The notes beneath the pieces were generated by a model that saw nothing but the letters and a program-made list of their open reading frames with translations, searched no databases and was not told the DNA's origin. From Sphingobium cupriresistens (lineage in GTDB: Bacteria; Pseudomonadota; Alphaproteobacteria; Sphingomonadales; Sphingomonadaceae), in contig NZ_SEOO01000021.1 in NCBI RefSeq assembly GCF_004152865.1, positions 1 to 64,000 of the forward strand: a DNA stretch of 64,000 bases, in the 5' to 3' direction. Each line of letters opens with the position of its first letter. Position 1 is the stretch's first letter. Shown piece by piece: positions 42,326 to 51,340 of the stretch. Both the position numbers and the translations under genes were made by a program.

Positions 42326-43618
42326 ATGAGCTTTCCCTGGGCTGAGCAATATACGCCGAAAAATCCGGTGATGGTGTGGATCGACGAGAAGCTGCCGCTT
42401 CCGCGTCTCGCCTATAACGCCGTGGGCGCGGGCTATCCCGTGCCGCGCAACCTCAACTATTTCTGGAACTTCGGCGTGCTGGCCGGTCTGGCGCTGGTGA
42501 TCCAGATCGTCACTGGCGTCATCATGGCGATGCACTATGGCGCGAACGATCTGGTTGCGTTCAGCACCGTCGAACAGACGATGCGCGACGTCAATGCGGG
42601 CTGGCTGATGCGCTATGCCCATGCGAACGGCGCCAGCTTCTTCTTCATCGTGGTTTATCTCCACATCTTCCGCGGCCTCTATTTCGGCTCCTACAAGGCG
42701 CCCCGCGAAATGGTGTGGCTGCTCGGCCTCGTCATCTTCCTGCTGATGATGGCGACCGCCTTCATGGGCTATGTGCTGCCCTGGGGGCAGATGTCCTATT
42801 GGGGCGCGAAGGTCATCACCGGCCTGTTCGGCGCGATCCCGGTCGTGGGCGAGCCGATCCAGACCTGGCTGCTGGGCGGCTTTGCCCCCGGCAACGCTTC
42901 GCTCAACCGCTTCTTCTCGCTGCACTTCCTGCTGCCGTTCGTGATTGCAGGCGTCATCATCCTGCACATCTGGGCGCTGCATATTCCGGGTTCATCGAAC
43001 CCGACTGGCGTGGAGGTGAAAGGGCCGCAGGACACTGTGCCCTTCCACCCCTATTATACCGCCAAGGATGGCTTCGGCGCGGGCATCTTCCTGATCGCCT
43101 TCTCCATCCTGCTGTTCTTCGCCCCCAACTTCCTGGGCCATCCGGATAACTATATCGAGGCGAACCCGCTCTCGACCCCCGCGCACATCGTGCCGGAATG
43201 GTATTTCTGGCCCTTCTACGCGATCCTGCGCGCCTTCACGGTGGACTTCTTCTTCGTCCCCGCCAAGCTGCTGGGCGTGCTGGCGATGTTCGCGTCGATC
43301 CTGCTGCTGTTCTTCCTGCCCTGGCTCGACACCTCGCCGGTGCGGTCGGGCAAATATCGGCCGACCTTCAACAAGTTCTTCTGGATTCTCGTCATCGACG
43401 TGCTGATCCTGGGCTGGTTGGGCGGCGCGCCGGCGGAAGAACCCTATGTGATGATGAGCCAGGTCGCGGCGGCCTATTATTTCGCCCACTTCCTGATCAT
43501 CCTTCCGCTGATCTCGCGCTTTGAAAAGCCGCTGCCGCTGCCCGGCTCGATCACCGAGGCCGTGCTCGCGAAATATGGCAAGACCGACGGCGCAACCGTC
43601 GCGGTCCCGGCCGAATAA
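42326..43618 (+). CDS. petB: Cytochrome b subunit PetB
   Basis: Cytochrome b (430 residues) is the membrane core of the bc1 complex with two haems. Eight transmembrane helices. Haem ligands are in helix B and D ([12 protein letters not shown] and H-x-x-x-x-L-H-I-W-type [10 protein letters not shown]). The quinol-site P-E-W ([17 protein letters not shown]) is intact. It lies 15 bases before petC. Confidence 0.97.
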   Translation: MSFPWAEQYTPKNPVMVWIDEKLPLPRLAYNAVGAGYPVPRNLNYFWNFGVLAGLALVIQIVTGVIMAMHYGANDLVAFSTVEQTMRDVNAGWLMRYAHANGASFFFIVVYLHIFRGLYFGSYKAPREMVWLLGLVIFLLMMATAFMGYVLPWGQMSYWGAKVITGLFGAIPVVGEPIQTWLLGGFAPGNASLNRFFSLHFLLPFVIAGVIILHIWALHIPGSSNPTGVEVKGPQDTVPFHPYYTAKDGFGAGIFLIAFSILLFFAPNFLGHPDNYIEANPLSTPAHIVPEWYFWPFYAILRAFTVDFFFVPAKLLGVLAMFASILLLFFLPWLDTSPVRSGKYRPTFNKFFWILVIDVLILGWLGGAPAEEPYVMMSQVAAAYYFAHFLIILPLISRFEKPLPLPGSITEAVLAKYGKTDGATVAVPAE

Positions 43619-43633
43619 GGGGTAGATAAGACC

Positions 43634-44482
43634 ATGGTTCGCATTGGCGCATTCCTCGTCGGCCTCTTCTTTGCAGGCTGGCTGTTCATTTCCTTCCTGA
43701 TCGGCGCGGTGGCTTATGTCTCCGAGCCGCCGGTGCCCACCGTGGAGCATGAGTTCCACAAGGCGCCCAAGCATGTGTCCTTTTCGTTCGACGGACCGCT
43801 CGGCCATTATGACCGGGCGCAGCTCCAGCGCGGCTTCCAGGTGTTCAAGGAAGTCTGCTCGGCCTGCCACAGCCTCAAGTTCGTGGCGTTCCGCGACCTC
43901 GCGGCGCTCGGCTATAACGAAGCCGAAGTGAAGGCGATCGCCAAGCAATGGGCGATCAAGACCCCGTCGGTCGATCCGGCCACGGGCGAAGCCTCCACCC
44001 GCGAGCCGGTGCCGTCGGATTATTTCCCCAAGCCCTTCGCGAACAATGTCGCGGCGGCCGCGGCGAACAATAATGCCATCCCGCCAGACCTGTCGCTGAT
44101 GACCAAGGCCCGCCATCATGGCAGCGCCTATGTCTATTCGCTGATCACCGGCTATCAGGCGCAACCGGCCGAATTGCTCAAGGCGTTCCCGGACTCCAAG
44201 ACGCCTGAGGGGCTGCACTACAACCCCTATTTCGCCAACCTGAACCTCGCCATGGCGCCGCCGCTGACCGCCGAAGGCCAGGTGACCTATGGCGACGGTA
44301 CCAAGCCGACGGTGGACCAGATGGCGCAGGACGTCGCCGCGTTCCTGACCTGGACCGCCGAACCGAAGCTGGAAAATCGTCGCCGTGCGGGGCTTGCGAC
44401 CATCTTCTTCCTGCTGATCGCCACGGGCCTAGCCTATATGTCCTACCAGAATATCTGGGCGGACAAGAAGAAGACGGCCTGA
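43634..44482 (+). CDS. petC: Cytochrome c1 subunit PetC
   Basis: Cytochrome c1 (282 residues), the c-type haem subunit. It has an N-terminal signal helix, the C-S-A-C-H haem site (about residues 75-79), a distal methionine in the region NLNLAMAPPLT, and a C-terminal membrane anchor (GLATIFFLLIATGLAYMSYQN). It ends the pet operon and a strong terminator follows. Confidence 0.97.
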   Translation: MVRIGAFLVGLFFAGWLFISFLIGAVAYVSEPPVPTVEHEFHKAPKHVSFSFDGPLGHYDRAQLQRGFQVFKEVCSACHSLKFVAFRDLAALGYNEAEVKAIAKQWAIKTPSVDPATGEASTREPVPSDYFPKPFANNVAAAAANNNAIPPDLSLMTKARHHGSAYVYSLITGYQAQPAELLKAFPDSKTPEGLHYNPYFANLNLAMAPPLTAEGQVTYGDGTKPTVDQMAQDVAAFLTWTAEPKLENRRRAGLATIFFLLIATGLAYMSYQNIWADKKKTA

Positions 44483-44514
44483 CCCCAGTCCGTCACGGAC
44501 GGTGGTAGAGATTG

Positions 44515-44550
44515 GGGCGCGGTTCCTTGTGGGAACCGCGCCCTTTCTTT
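44515..44550 (+). terminator. Intrinsic terminator after petC
   Basis: GGGCGCGGTTCC and GGAACCGCGCCC form 12 perfect pairs around TTGTG, followed by TTTCTTT. Confidence 0.88.
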
Positions 44551-44562
44551 ATGGGAACGGCC

Positions 44563-45099
44563 ATGAGCACCGACAGCCTGACCGCGCTGGTCCGCACGAT
44601 CCCCGATTTTCCCAAGCCGGGCATATTGTTCCGCGACGTCACCACATTGCTGGCCGATGGGGACGGCCTGCGTGACCTGATGAATCGCATGGCCGCTGTC
44701 GCCCAGCCGCTCGACCCGGACCTGATCGTTGGGATAGAAGCGCGCGGCTTCATCCTGGGGGCGGCCCTCGCGCTGGCGCTGGGCAAGGGGTTTGTGCCCG
44801 TGCGAAAAAAGGGCAAACTGCCCGGCAAGACCGTGGGCATCGACTATTGCCTGGAATATGGCGCCGATCGGCTGGAAATGCATGAAGGGCAGGTGCCGCC
44901 CGGCGCGCGCGTGCTGCTGGTCGACGACCTGATCGCCACCGGCGGCACGGCGCTGGCCGCGGCGCAACTGCTGCGCGAGCAGGGCGCGATCGTGCTGATG
45001 GCCCTGTTCGCCATCGACCTGCCCGATCTGGGCGGCATGGCCGCGCTGGCGGCGGACGGCGTCGCGGCGCAGGCGATTATCGCCTTCGACGGCGACTAG
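44563..45099 (+). CDS. apt: Adenine phosphoribosyltransferase Apt
   Basis: Apt (178 residues) makes AMP from adenine and PRPP (salvage). The PRPP motif VLLVDDLIATGGTA is intact. Family segments are FPKPGILFRDVTTLL, IVGIEARGFILGAALA, and VRKKGKLPGKT. The ATG at 44563 is taken because it lies after the pet terminator; upstream in-frame ATG codons are inside the terminator hairpin tail. Confidence 0.94.
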   Translation: MSTDSLTALVRTIPDFPKPGILFRDVTTLLADGDGLRDLMNRMAAVAQPLDPDLIVGIEARGFILGAALALALGKGFVPVRKKGKLPGKTVGIDYCLEYGADRLEMHEGQVPPGARVLLVDDLIATGGTALAAAQLLREQGAIVLMALFAIDLPDLGGMAALAADGVAAQAIIAFDGD

Positions 45100-45105
45100 C
45101 GGGCT

Positions 45106-45732
45106 TCAGGCGGCGCGCGCCAGCGCGTCGGGCAGCAGGTCCACCGCCGCCGCCAGTCGCTCGTCGAGCAGGCCCAGCAATGCCGTCCAGCTGTTGATAT
45201 GGTCCAGTTCGCCCGGCCCATCCGATATGCCGCGCAGGCCCATCAGCGGCACGTTGAAGCGTGCGCAGGCCCGCGCCACCGCAAATGTCTCCATATCGAC
45301 CATATCGGCGTTGATCGCGGCATAATCCTCGCCGCCCACGATATTCGCGCCGGTCGATAGGCGGGCCAGGGGCAGGGCCAGCGGCGTCGCCAGCGGCAGG
45401 TCGACGGGATGATCGATGAACGGCGTCACCCCCTTTGTGAAGCCCAGCCGCGACGCATCCATGTCGCGCCAGGACACGCTCGCCACCTGAAATATGTCGC
45501 CCAGCGGGCACAGGCGCGATCCCGCCGACCCCAGACAGACCACAAGGTCGGGCAAGGCCCCTTGCCGCGCCAGTTCCTGTAGCGCCATGCCGGTGGCCAG
45601 CGCCGCTTCGACCGGCCCGACGCCGGTCAGCAGCGGGGTGAAGCGCGCGCGCAGATGCGGCCCATATTCCGCATCGACCGCCATCACGAACAGCACGCGC
45701 CGCGCACTTATGGTTTCGCATCCGATCGTCAT
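45106..45732 (-). CDS. Nucleosidase of the MTA/SAH nucleosidase or nucleoside phosphorylase family
   Basis: A 208-residue enzyme probably cleaving 5'-methylthioadenosine or S-adenosylhomocysteine. Family marks are TGVGPVEAALATG, VVCLGSAGS (substrate pocket), and VDMETFAVARACARFNVP with the catalytic acidic residue region. Overall identity to MtnN is limited, so another purine nucleoside is possible. The ATG at 45732 is chosen; two in-frame upstream starts are in the promoter area. It converges with apt. Confidence 0.7.
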   Translation of the reverse strand: MTIGCETISARRVLFVMAVDAEYGPHLRARFTPLLTGVGPVEAALATGMALQELARQGALPDLVVCLGSAGSRLCPLGDIFQVASVSWRDMDASRLGFTKGVTPFIDHPVDLPLATPLALPLARLSTGANIVGGEDYAAINADMVDMETFAVARACARFNVPLMGLRGISDGPGELDHINSWTALLGLLDERLAAAVDLLPDALARAA

Positions 45733-45809
45733 GGCCGGTCCTGCCCTCATTGCCTGTCTGTAATGTTCGGGACATCCCCCTGACAGCCGCACAGACTATA
45801 GTCGAGATC

Positions 45810-45989
45810 ATGTTTCCTCATGAGTTGACCATCGATATGCCCGTTCCCATTCCCTTCCCCGTCCGATTTTCCGATGCGGAAACGATCACCGCTGCCGACA
45901 TAGAGGCCTGGGCGAAGGTCGAACGCGCTCTGGCGGGCAAGCGCGATGCTTGTCACAAGCTGCGCCAGGGACATGCCGCGGCGCGCTGA
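45810..45989 (+). CDS. Small hypothetical protein
   Basis: A frame of 59 codons from ATG 45810 divergent from the nucleosidase. The sequence has MPVPIPFPVRFSDAE and a helix IEAWAKVERALAG. There is a hint of codon bias similar to neighbours, but no clear ribosome site. It may be a real small protein or a chance frame. Confidence 0.35.
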   Translation: MFPHELTIDMPVPIPFPVRFSDAETITAADIEAWAKVERALAGKRDACHKLRQGHAAAR

Positions 45990-46017
45990 ACCGGATCAAC
46001 CAAAAACTGGAAAAGAG

Positions 46018-46052
46018 AAAGCCCGCCGCTTCATCAGAAGCGACGGGCTTTG
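46018..46052 (-). terminator. Terminator of tRNA-Val
   Basis: AAAGCCCG-C-CGCTTC and GAAGCG-A-CGGGCTTT pair around ATCA with one mismatch. On the minus strand the hairpin directly follows the tRNA and ends in CTTTCTCTTTT. Confidence 0.78.
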
Positions 46053-46055
46053 TCA

Positions 46056-46130
46056 TGGTGGGCGTGGCAAGGATTGAACTTGCGACCCCTGCGATGTCAA
46101 CACAGTGCTCTACCACTGAGCTACACGCCC
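46056..46130 (-). tRNA. tRNA-Val(GAC)
   Basis: The minus strand folds into a standard cloverleaf of 75 bases with encoded CCA. Acceptor GGGCGTG pairs with CACGCCC, the D arm holds GCTC..GAGC, and the anticodon stem is CTGTG/CGCAG with loop TTGACAT (anticodon GAC, Val). The T arm is GCAAGTTCAATCCTTGC. All stems pair (one G-T in the anticodon stem). Confidence 0.95.
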
Positions 46131-46258
46131 GCCGTGGAGGGGGCCAATAACGGGGGCGGGGCTAGGGCGCAAGCAGGAAATTGAAACGCGCCGATATTCT
46201 TCTGGACAGGGCAAGGGCGGCCCATATGCTGCGAGCCAAACAGGGGACGCCAAGACAT

Positions 46259-47590
46259 ATGCTGCCATCGCCATCCTCGCCGATTCAAACGGCGCCCCGG
46301 CTGCCCTTGTATCGTCAGCTCTATGTTCAGGTGCTGGTCGCGATCGCGCTGGGCGTCCTGATCGGGCATTTCTGGCCCGATGCGGGCAAGCAGCTCAAAC
46401 CGCTGGGCGAGGCCTTCATCAAGCTGGTGAAGATGATCATCGCGCCGGTCATCTTCCTGACCATCGTCACCGGCATTGCGGGCATGAAGGAACTGGGCGC
46501 GATCGGCCGGGTGGCGGCGAAGGCCTTCGCCTATTTCCTGACCTTTTCGACGCTGGCGCTGATCGTCGGCCTGATTGTCGCCAATGTGGTGCAGCCCGGC
46601 GCGGGGCTCAATATCGATCCGGCCACGCTGGATGCGGGCAAGGTCGCGGATTATGCGCACAAGGCGCATGAAAGCAGCCTGACCGGCTTTCTGATGAACA
46701 TCATTCCGTCGACCATGGTGTCGGCGGTGGCGGACGGCAATATCCTTCAGGTATTGTTCGTGGCGATCCTGTTCGGCATCGCGCTGACCATGATCGGCGA
46801 CAAGGCGCAGCCGCTGATGACGGTGCTCGAATCGGCCAGCCATGCGGTGTTCAAGCTCGTGTCCTTCCTCATGAAGGCGGCGCCGATCGGCGCTTTCGGG
46901 GCGATGGCCTTCACCATCGGCGAATATGGCGTCGGCACGCTCGCCAATCTCGCCGGGCTGGTGGCGACCTTCTATCTCACCGCGCTGCTGTTTGTGCTGC
47001 TGGTGCTGGGGACGGTGGCATGGTTCGCCGGCTTCAACATCCTGCACCTCATCCGCTATCTGAAGGCCGAACTGCTGCTGGTGCTGGGCACTTCCTCGTC
47101 CGAAGCCGCGCTGCCCAGCCTGATCGAGAAGATGGAGCGTGCCGGGTGCCGCAAGTCGGTCGTGGGGCTGGTCGTGCCGACCGGTTACAGCTTCAATCTG
47201 GACGGCACCAATATCTACATGACGCTGGCGGCCTTGTTCATTGCGCAGGCCTGCAACGTCGATATCAGCCTGGAGCAACAGATATTGCTGCTGCTGGTCG
47301 CGATGATCTCGTCCAAGGGCGCGGCCGGCGTAACCGGCGCGGGCTTCATCACGCTGGCTGCGACGCTATCCATCGTGCCGTCCGTGCCGGTGGCGGGGAT
47401 GACGCTGATCCTGGGCGTCGACCGCTTCATGAGCGAAGTGCGGGCGCTCACCAACTTCATCGGCAACGCGGTGGCGACGGTGGTGGTGTCGGTCTGGGAA
47501 AAGGGGCTGGATCGCGAACGGTTCAACGCCGCCATGGCGGGAATCCCGCTCGATCCGACGCCCGACATGGAAGAAGTGGTGCCCGATTAA
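46259..47590 (+). CDS. dctA: C4-dicarboxylate/proton symporter DctA
   Basis: A dicarboxylate:cation symporter (443 residues), inner membrane, with about eight helices and two re-entrant loops. Substrate-binding elements are [17 protein letters not shown] (serine-rich hairpin), [22 protein letters not shown] (NMDGT-type motif here NLDGT), and [20 protein letters not shown]. The ATG at 46259 is chosen by family length; ATG 46226 and TTG 46181 are alternatives. It is divergent from the tRNA. Confidence 0.9.
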   Translation: MLPSPSSPIQTAPRLPLYRQLYVQVLVAIALGVLIGHFWPDAGKQLKPLGEAFIKLVKMIIAPVIFLTIVTGIAGMKELGAIGRVAAKAFAYFLTFSTLALIVGLIVANVVQPGAGLNIDPATLDAGKVADYAHKAHESSLTGFLMNIIPSTMVSAVADGNILQVLFVAILFGIALTMIGDKAQPLMTVLESASHAVFKLVSFLMKAAPIGAFGAMAFTIGEYGVGTLANLAGLVATFYLTALLFVLLVLGTVAWFAGFNILHLIRYLKAELLLVLGTSSSEAALPSLIEKMERAGCRKSVVGLVVPTGYSFNLDGTNIYMTLAALFIAQACNVDISLEQQILLLLVAMISSKGAAGVTGAGFITLAATLSIVPSVPVAGMTLILGVDRFMSEVRALTNFIGNAVATVVVSVWEKGLDRERFNAAMAGIPLDPTPDMEEVVPD

Positions 47591-47614
47591 GTTCGGGCAT
47601 CGCGGTTGCCGCTT

Positions 47615-48001
47615 TTACGGGCTGTCGGTCGACGCCGGCACGCTTTGGGCGCCGAACATCCTCTCGACCTCCAGCACCAGGTCGCGCAGGTGGAAGGGCT
47701 TGGACAGCACCTTGGCCTGCGGCACCGCCTTGCCGGCCTTCAGCGTGACGGCGGCAAAGCCGGTGATGAACATGATGCGCATGTCCGGCGCCACGGACGC
47801 TGCATGTTGCGCCAGTTCGATGCCGTCCATTTCGGGCATCACGATATCGGTCAGCAACAGGTCGAACCGGTCCGTGTCGATGTGGGGCAGCGCGTCGCGG
47901 CCATTCTCCACCGACACGACTTCATAACCCGACCGTTCCAGCGCACGGGCCAGATAGGTCCGCATACTCTCGTCATCTTCGGCCAATAAAATGCGAACCA
48001 T
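47615..48001 (-). CDS. cpdR: Response regulator, CpdR-like single receiver domain
   Basis: A 128-residue stand-alone receiver. The acidic pocket is ED (AEDDE, residues 6-9), phosphorylation Asp is in LLLTDIVMPEMDG (about 51), Thr/Ser in ITGFA, and Lys in SKPF. This FITGFAA form and length resemble CpdR, which controls ClpXP localisation for CtrA-type cell-cycle proteolysis in alphaproteobacteria. Start ATG 48001. It converges on dctA and is divergent from the amidohydrolase. Confidence 0.82.
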   Translation of the reverse strand: MVRILLAEDDESMRTYLARALERSGYEVVSVENGRDALPHIDTDRFDLLLTDIVMPEMDGIELAQHAASVAPDMRIMFITGFAAVTLKAGKAVPQAKVLSKPFHLRDLVLEVERMFGAQSVPASTDSP

Positions 48002-48143
48002 CGCCCCCAACACTCTCATCCGGCCGCCCCGCAGCCCCTGGCGCATACCCGACGGGGTGGCGCGAAGCCGCACTATATGCGACAAGGTGTAAATATTATC
48101 CAGCCGGACAAGATTTTTCGGCGCGCTGGCGAAAGGAGCCGCA

Positions 48144-49037
48144 TTGGATTATTCCGCGCCGCGCGCCCCGACCCATAGCGAAACCGCTTTCGACCTTTAT
48201 GGTCCTGCGATTCCCGATCGCCCCGTCCTGATTTCCGTCCCCCATGCGGCGCGCGCCTATGATAAGGATCTGCTGGCCGCGGCGCGCGTGTCCTCGTCGA
48301 TCCTGCATCGGCTGGAGGATCGTTGGGCCGATCTTTTGGTCCATCCGCTGATCGCGCAGGGTTTCACCGTCATCGTCGCCCGCGCGCCGCGCGCATTGAT
48401 CGACCTCAACCGGCACGAGCGCGAGATCGACCCCGGCATGATCGCCGACCTGCCGCGCGACGCCCCGCTTCAGAGCAGCGCGAAGCTGCGCGGGGGCCTG
48501 GGCCTTTTCCCGCGTCGCCTGCCGGGCGCGCATGAATTGTGGCGCGGCCCGATGCGCTGGGCGGAGGCGCGCCGCCGGATCGAGACGCTCCACCGGCCCT
48601 ATCACGCGGCGCTCGGCCAGATGATGGCGGCCGCGCGCGACGCGCATGGCCATGCGATCCTGATCGACATGCATTCCATGCCGCCGCTGGCGCCGACCGG
48701 TGCGGGGCAGCCTGCGCCGGGCATGGTGCTGGGGGATCGGTTCGGCCGCAGCGCATCGGGGCGACTGATCATGCTGGCGGCCGATGTCGCGGCGAGCCAT
48801 GGCCTGACCGTGGCGCAAAACCACCCCTATGCTGGCGATCATCTGATCGACCGGCATGGGCGCCCTGAGCATGGATTGCACGCGCTGCAGGTCGAAATCG
48901 ACCGGGTGCTGTATCTGGACGCGACGCTGGACCGGCCGGGGCCGGGCGTGGCGCGGATGCAGGCGGTTGTGACGCACATGGCGCAGGCATTGGCGGCCGA
49001 ATTGCCGCGCGCGGGCTATGCGCTCGCCGCCGAATAG
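48144..49037 (+). CDS. N-formylglutamate amidohydrolase family protein
   Basis: A 297-residue zinc amidohydrolase that may release formate from N-formylglutamate in histidine breakdown, or act on N-acyl amino acids. Features are ISVPHAARAY, RAPRALIDLNRHEREID, LIDMHSMPP with the metal histidine, and NHPYAGDHLIDRHGRPEHGLHALQVEIDR in parts. The start is TTG at 48144 behind GAAAGGAG. No hut genes are nearby. It converges with the acyltransferase, two bases apart. Confidence 0.8.
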   Translation: MDYSAPRAPTHSETAFDLYGPAIPDRPVLISVPHAARAYDKDLLAAARVSSSILHRLEDRWADLLVHPLIAQGFTVIVARAPRALIDLNRHEREIDPGMIADLPRDAPLQSSAKLRGGLGLFPRRLPGAHELWRGPMRWAEARRRIETLHRPYHAALGQMMAAARDAHGHAILIDMHSMPPLAPTGAGQPAPGMVLGDRFGRSASGRLIMLAADVAASHGLTVAQNHPYAGDHLIDRHGRPEHGLHALQVEIDRVLYLDATLDRPGPGVARMQAVVTHMAQALAAELPRAGYALAAE

Positions 49038-49038
49038 G

Positions 49039-50946
49039 TCAGCGATTAGCTGCGATCACCAACCGAGCGCCCGCGGTGCTGAGATGATGCGAATCGAAAT
49101 AGAGCGGCTTGCCGTCGCGTTCGATGGCGCAGCGGCCGGTCGGGCACAGCGCCGCTACAGGATCGATCAGCGAGACGCCGCGCGCCTTCCAGCGAATGAA
49201 GAGCGCGCGCAGATGCACGGTCCGCGCTTCGACATGAGCGCGGTCGACGCCCCGTGCTTCCCCCAACTGTCCGGTCTGCGTCAGATGCGCCAAGCGCCGC
49301 GGCACGTCGAACGGCTGGGGCGGCACGGGGCCGATCAGAACGACCTGTCGCTCTAGCGCCCGGATCGCGGCTATGGTGCGGTCCAGCTTGCCCACAAAGG
49401 CGGGATCGTCGAAATCGCCATTGGCCCAGAAAGCGGCGAGATAGACGCGGCTGATCCCTGGATCGGCGCGTATCGCATCGAACGCCGCCTGGTTGGCGGC
49501 GGCGCAGCGCGCATCCTTGGCCTGATAACCCAGCACCGGCGGGCAACTGGACGTGGTGCGTTCGATCAGCGATCGATTCTGCGCCTTTGCCTCCAGCGAC
49601 AAGGCATAGGTCAGTTCGACGCCATGGCTGTCCCCCCACAGCATCGCGTCGGGCGCCGCCGCCGCGCCGAGGACGCAGGGCGTCGCGTGACGCATGAATG
49701 TGTCGTGGCATGACTTGCGCGTGGGTGCGAAATCCTGTTGCCCTGCCATCTGCGCCAGCACCTTCGGCGGGAAGCGCGACGGCCAGCCGCCCTTCGCCAG
49801 CAGCGCCAGCGCCAGGATGCAGAGCAGGCCCATCGCCGCGCAGGTGAACAGAAAGATCGCCCGCCCCGGCACGCGCCGCGAATCGCGGAAGGGGCGCTCG
49901 ACAAAGCGCCAGGACAGCGTGCCCGCCAGCAGCGATGCGCCGATGATCGCCATCTGCCTGCCCCCCGCCAGCGGCAAATCGGTCGCATATTCGGTGAAAA
50001 CGATCAACGGCCAGTGCCACAGATAGAGCGAGTAAGAGATGAGGCCCACGCCGACCAGCGGCCCCCAGCCCAGCAACCGGCCGATCCGCGTACCCGGCGC
50101 GGCATGGATCAGCGCCGCGGCGCCCAGCACCGGGGCGAGGGCGGTGATGCCGGGGAAGATCGTGGTGCGATCGTAAAAGCCGACCGCCAGCGCGATCGCG
50201 ATCAGGCCGCACCCCGCAATCGCCTCGCGCAGCCAGCGAGCCGGGATCACTGGAACCGCGCCCAGCGCCAGCAAAGCCCCAGCGAACAATTCCCATGCCC
50301 GCGTCGGCAACAGGTAGAAGGTGAAGCCGCTGGTGTCGCGTTGCATGACGATGGCGATCGCCAGCGATCCCGCCGTGATGGCCGCGACGACGCCGGTGCG
50401 CCAGCGCGGCGCGGTGCGCGCCAGCAGCATCAGCAGGATCGGGAAGCCGATATAATATTGCTCCTCGACCGCCAGCGACCATGTGTGGAGCAGCGGCTTC
50501 ACGTCCGCGCCGCCGGAAAAATAACCGGTGTCGGTGAAGAACCAGAGGTTGGAAGCGAACAAAGTCGCCGCCAGCGCCGATCGCGGCACGCCTTCCAGGT
50601 CGCCGGGCAGATAGAGCCAGGCCGCCGCACCGAGCACGGCCAGGATCATCAGCGCCAGAGCGGGCATGATCCGGCGGAAACGGCGTTCGTAGAATTGGGC
50701 GAGCGAAAAATGACCGTCATCGACTTCGCGAGCGATGATGCCGGTAATCAGATAGCCTGATATGACGAAGAAAATATCGACCCCGACATAGCCGCCCGAA
50801 AAACCTGGCGCATGGGCGTGGAACAGCAGCACTGGGAGGATCGCCAGCGCGCGCAATCCGTCTATGTCGCGGCGATATCGCCCGGCGGCATGAGGGGCGT
50901 TGGCGGCCCCATCCGCCGGACCCGAAGTTGGCGCTCGTCCGTGCAT
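49039..50946 (-). CDS. OafA-type O-acyltransferase with C-terminal SGNH domain
   Basis: A 635-residue membrane enzyme that may acetylate cell-surface polysaccharide. The N-terminal acyltransferase-3 domain (about residues 23-370, ten helices) starts with YRRDIDGLRALAILPVLLFH and has the H in GGYVGVDIFFVISGYLITGII. The C-terminal SGNH domain has ML-W-G-D-S-H-G (GDSH) and DSHHLSTAGA as the D-x-x-H catalytic block. The ATG at 50946 is chosen; ATG 50967 is seven codons upstream. No linked exopolysaccharide cluster is visible. Confidence 0.9.
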   Translation of the reverse strand: MHGRAPTSGPADGAANAPHAAGRYRRDIDGLRALAILPVLLFHAHAPGFSGGYVGVDIFFVISGYLITGIIAREVDDGHFSLAQFYERRFRRIMPALALMILAVLGAAAWLYLPGDLEGVPRSALAATLFASNLWFFTDTGYFSGGADVKPLLHTWSLAVEEQYYIGFPILLMLLARTAPRWRTGVVAAITAGSLAIAIVMQRDTSGFTFYLLPTRAWELFAGALLALGAVPVIPARWLREAIAGCGLIAIALAVGFYDRTTIFPGITALAPVLGAAALIHAAPGTRIGRLLGWGPLVGVGLISYSLYLWHWPLIVFTEYATDLPLAGGRQMAIIGASLLAGTLSWRFVERPFRDSRRVPGRAIFLFTCAAMGLLCILALALLAKGGWPSRFPPKVLAQMAGQQDFAPTRKSCHDTFMRHATPCVLGAAAAPDAMLWGDSHGVELTYALSLEAKAQNRSLIERTTSSCPPVLGYQAKDARCAAANQAAFDAIRADPGISRVYLAAFWANGDFDDPAFVGKLDRTIAAIRALERQVVLIGPVPPQPFDVPRRLAHLTQTGQLGEARGVDRAHVEARTVHLRALFIRWKARGVSLIDPVAALCPTGRCAIERDGKPLYFDSHHLSTAGARLVIAANR

Positions 50947-51054
50947 GGTGCCGGGCTTAACCGCCAAGCCCTGATATTTGCTTTATGTCGATGAGCGCGA
51001 CTCGGAAACACGCGGCTATTGGGGGGCGGCCCATCATCGTGGGGGAGGGGTCGG

Positions 51055-51191
51055 CAAGCGATTGCGGATTTTGCAACTGCCCTGTCGTCCTTCGCATTTG
51101 CGAAAATCCGGTTGGCGGGACAAAAAGACTGTGCCTTTCAGGCATCCTCTCCTAAAACTTTCGGGCCGATCTTGTGATCGGCCTTTTTTTT
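51055..51191 (+). ncRNA. Candidate small RNA 1
   Basis: Order of structure: a stem CGGATTTTGCAA (51065-51076) pairing with TTGCGAAAATCCG (51098-51110, one bulge), a hairpin TGCCT-TTC-AGGCA (51132-51144), an unpaired CCTCTCCTAAAAC (51146-51158, anti-ribosome-site-like), and the intrinsic terminator. No ORF with a ribosome site is present. The 5' end is guessed and no convincing promoter was found. This layout is typical of trans-acting small RNAs, but the name or target cannot be given. Confidence 0.55.
51164..51191 (+). terminator. Intrinsic terminator of candidate small RNA 1
   Basis: GGCCGATC, loop TTGT, GATCGGCC, then eight Ts. Perfect stem. Confidence 0.88.
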
Positions 51192-51244
51192 GTCACGCCA
51201 TTGGTCTAGAGCATCGCTGCTGCTCGGCGCGCCACTATAAAAAG

Positions 51245-51330
51245 TTTCTGGAGAGGAGCCGCCGGTAAGACCGGCAAGGCGAGCCGAAGCATCAGGGGGA
51301 TCGAGCGCTAATCGCGCTCTCCCCCTTTTT
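51245..51330 (+). ncRNA. Candidate small RNA 2 or terminator relay
   Basis: Between the first terminator and fbp there is GCCGGT-AAG-ACCGGC (51261-51275 region), a GAGAGGAGCC run, and a second terminator. A TATAAA lies at 51234-51239, and a start near 51245 would give a transcript of about 85 bases. It could also be an extended form of small RNA 1 by readthrough, or a barrier against antisense transcription into fbp. Confidence 0.38.
51295..51330 (+). terminator. Intrinsic terminator near the 3' end of fbp
   Basis: GGGGGA-TC-GAGCGC, loop TAAT, CGCGCTC-TCCCCC, then five Ts. A 12-pair stem with a small asymmetry, poor as a minus-strand terminator since fbp would meet the A-run. Confidence 0.78.
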
Positions 51331-51340
51331 CTTGCCCGGC

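Larger units (their letters stand above)
50947..51340. other. Gene-free region between acyltransferase and fbp with two plus-strand terminators
   Basis: 394 bases without a protein gene. It holds a set of hairpins ending in a classical T8 terminator at 51164-51191, then a second at 51295-51330. Both T-tails are on the plus strand, opposite to the flanking genes, so the terminators belong to short plus-strand transcripts. Details are given in the separate RNA entries. Confidence 0.6.

Noticed and set aside
51245..51330. Riboswitch controlling fbp or a downstream gene
   Set aside because: The terminators are on the strand opposite to fbp and no plus-strand gene follows for 1.2 kb. No known aptamer core (TPP, cobalamin, SAM, SAH, glycine) is visible.
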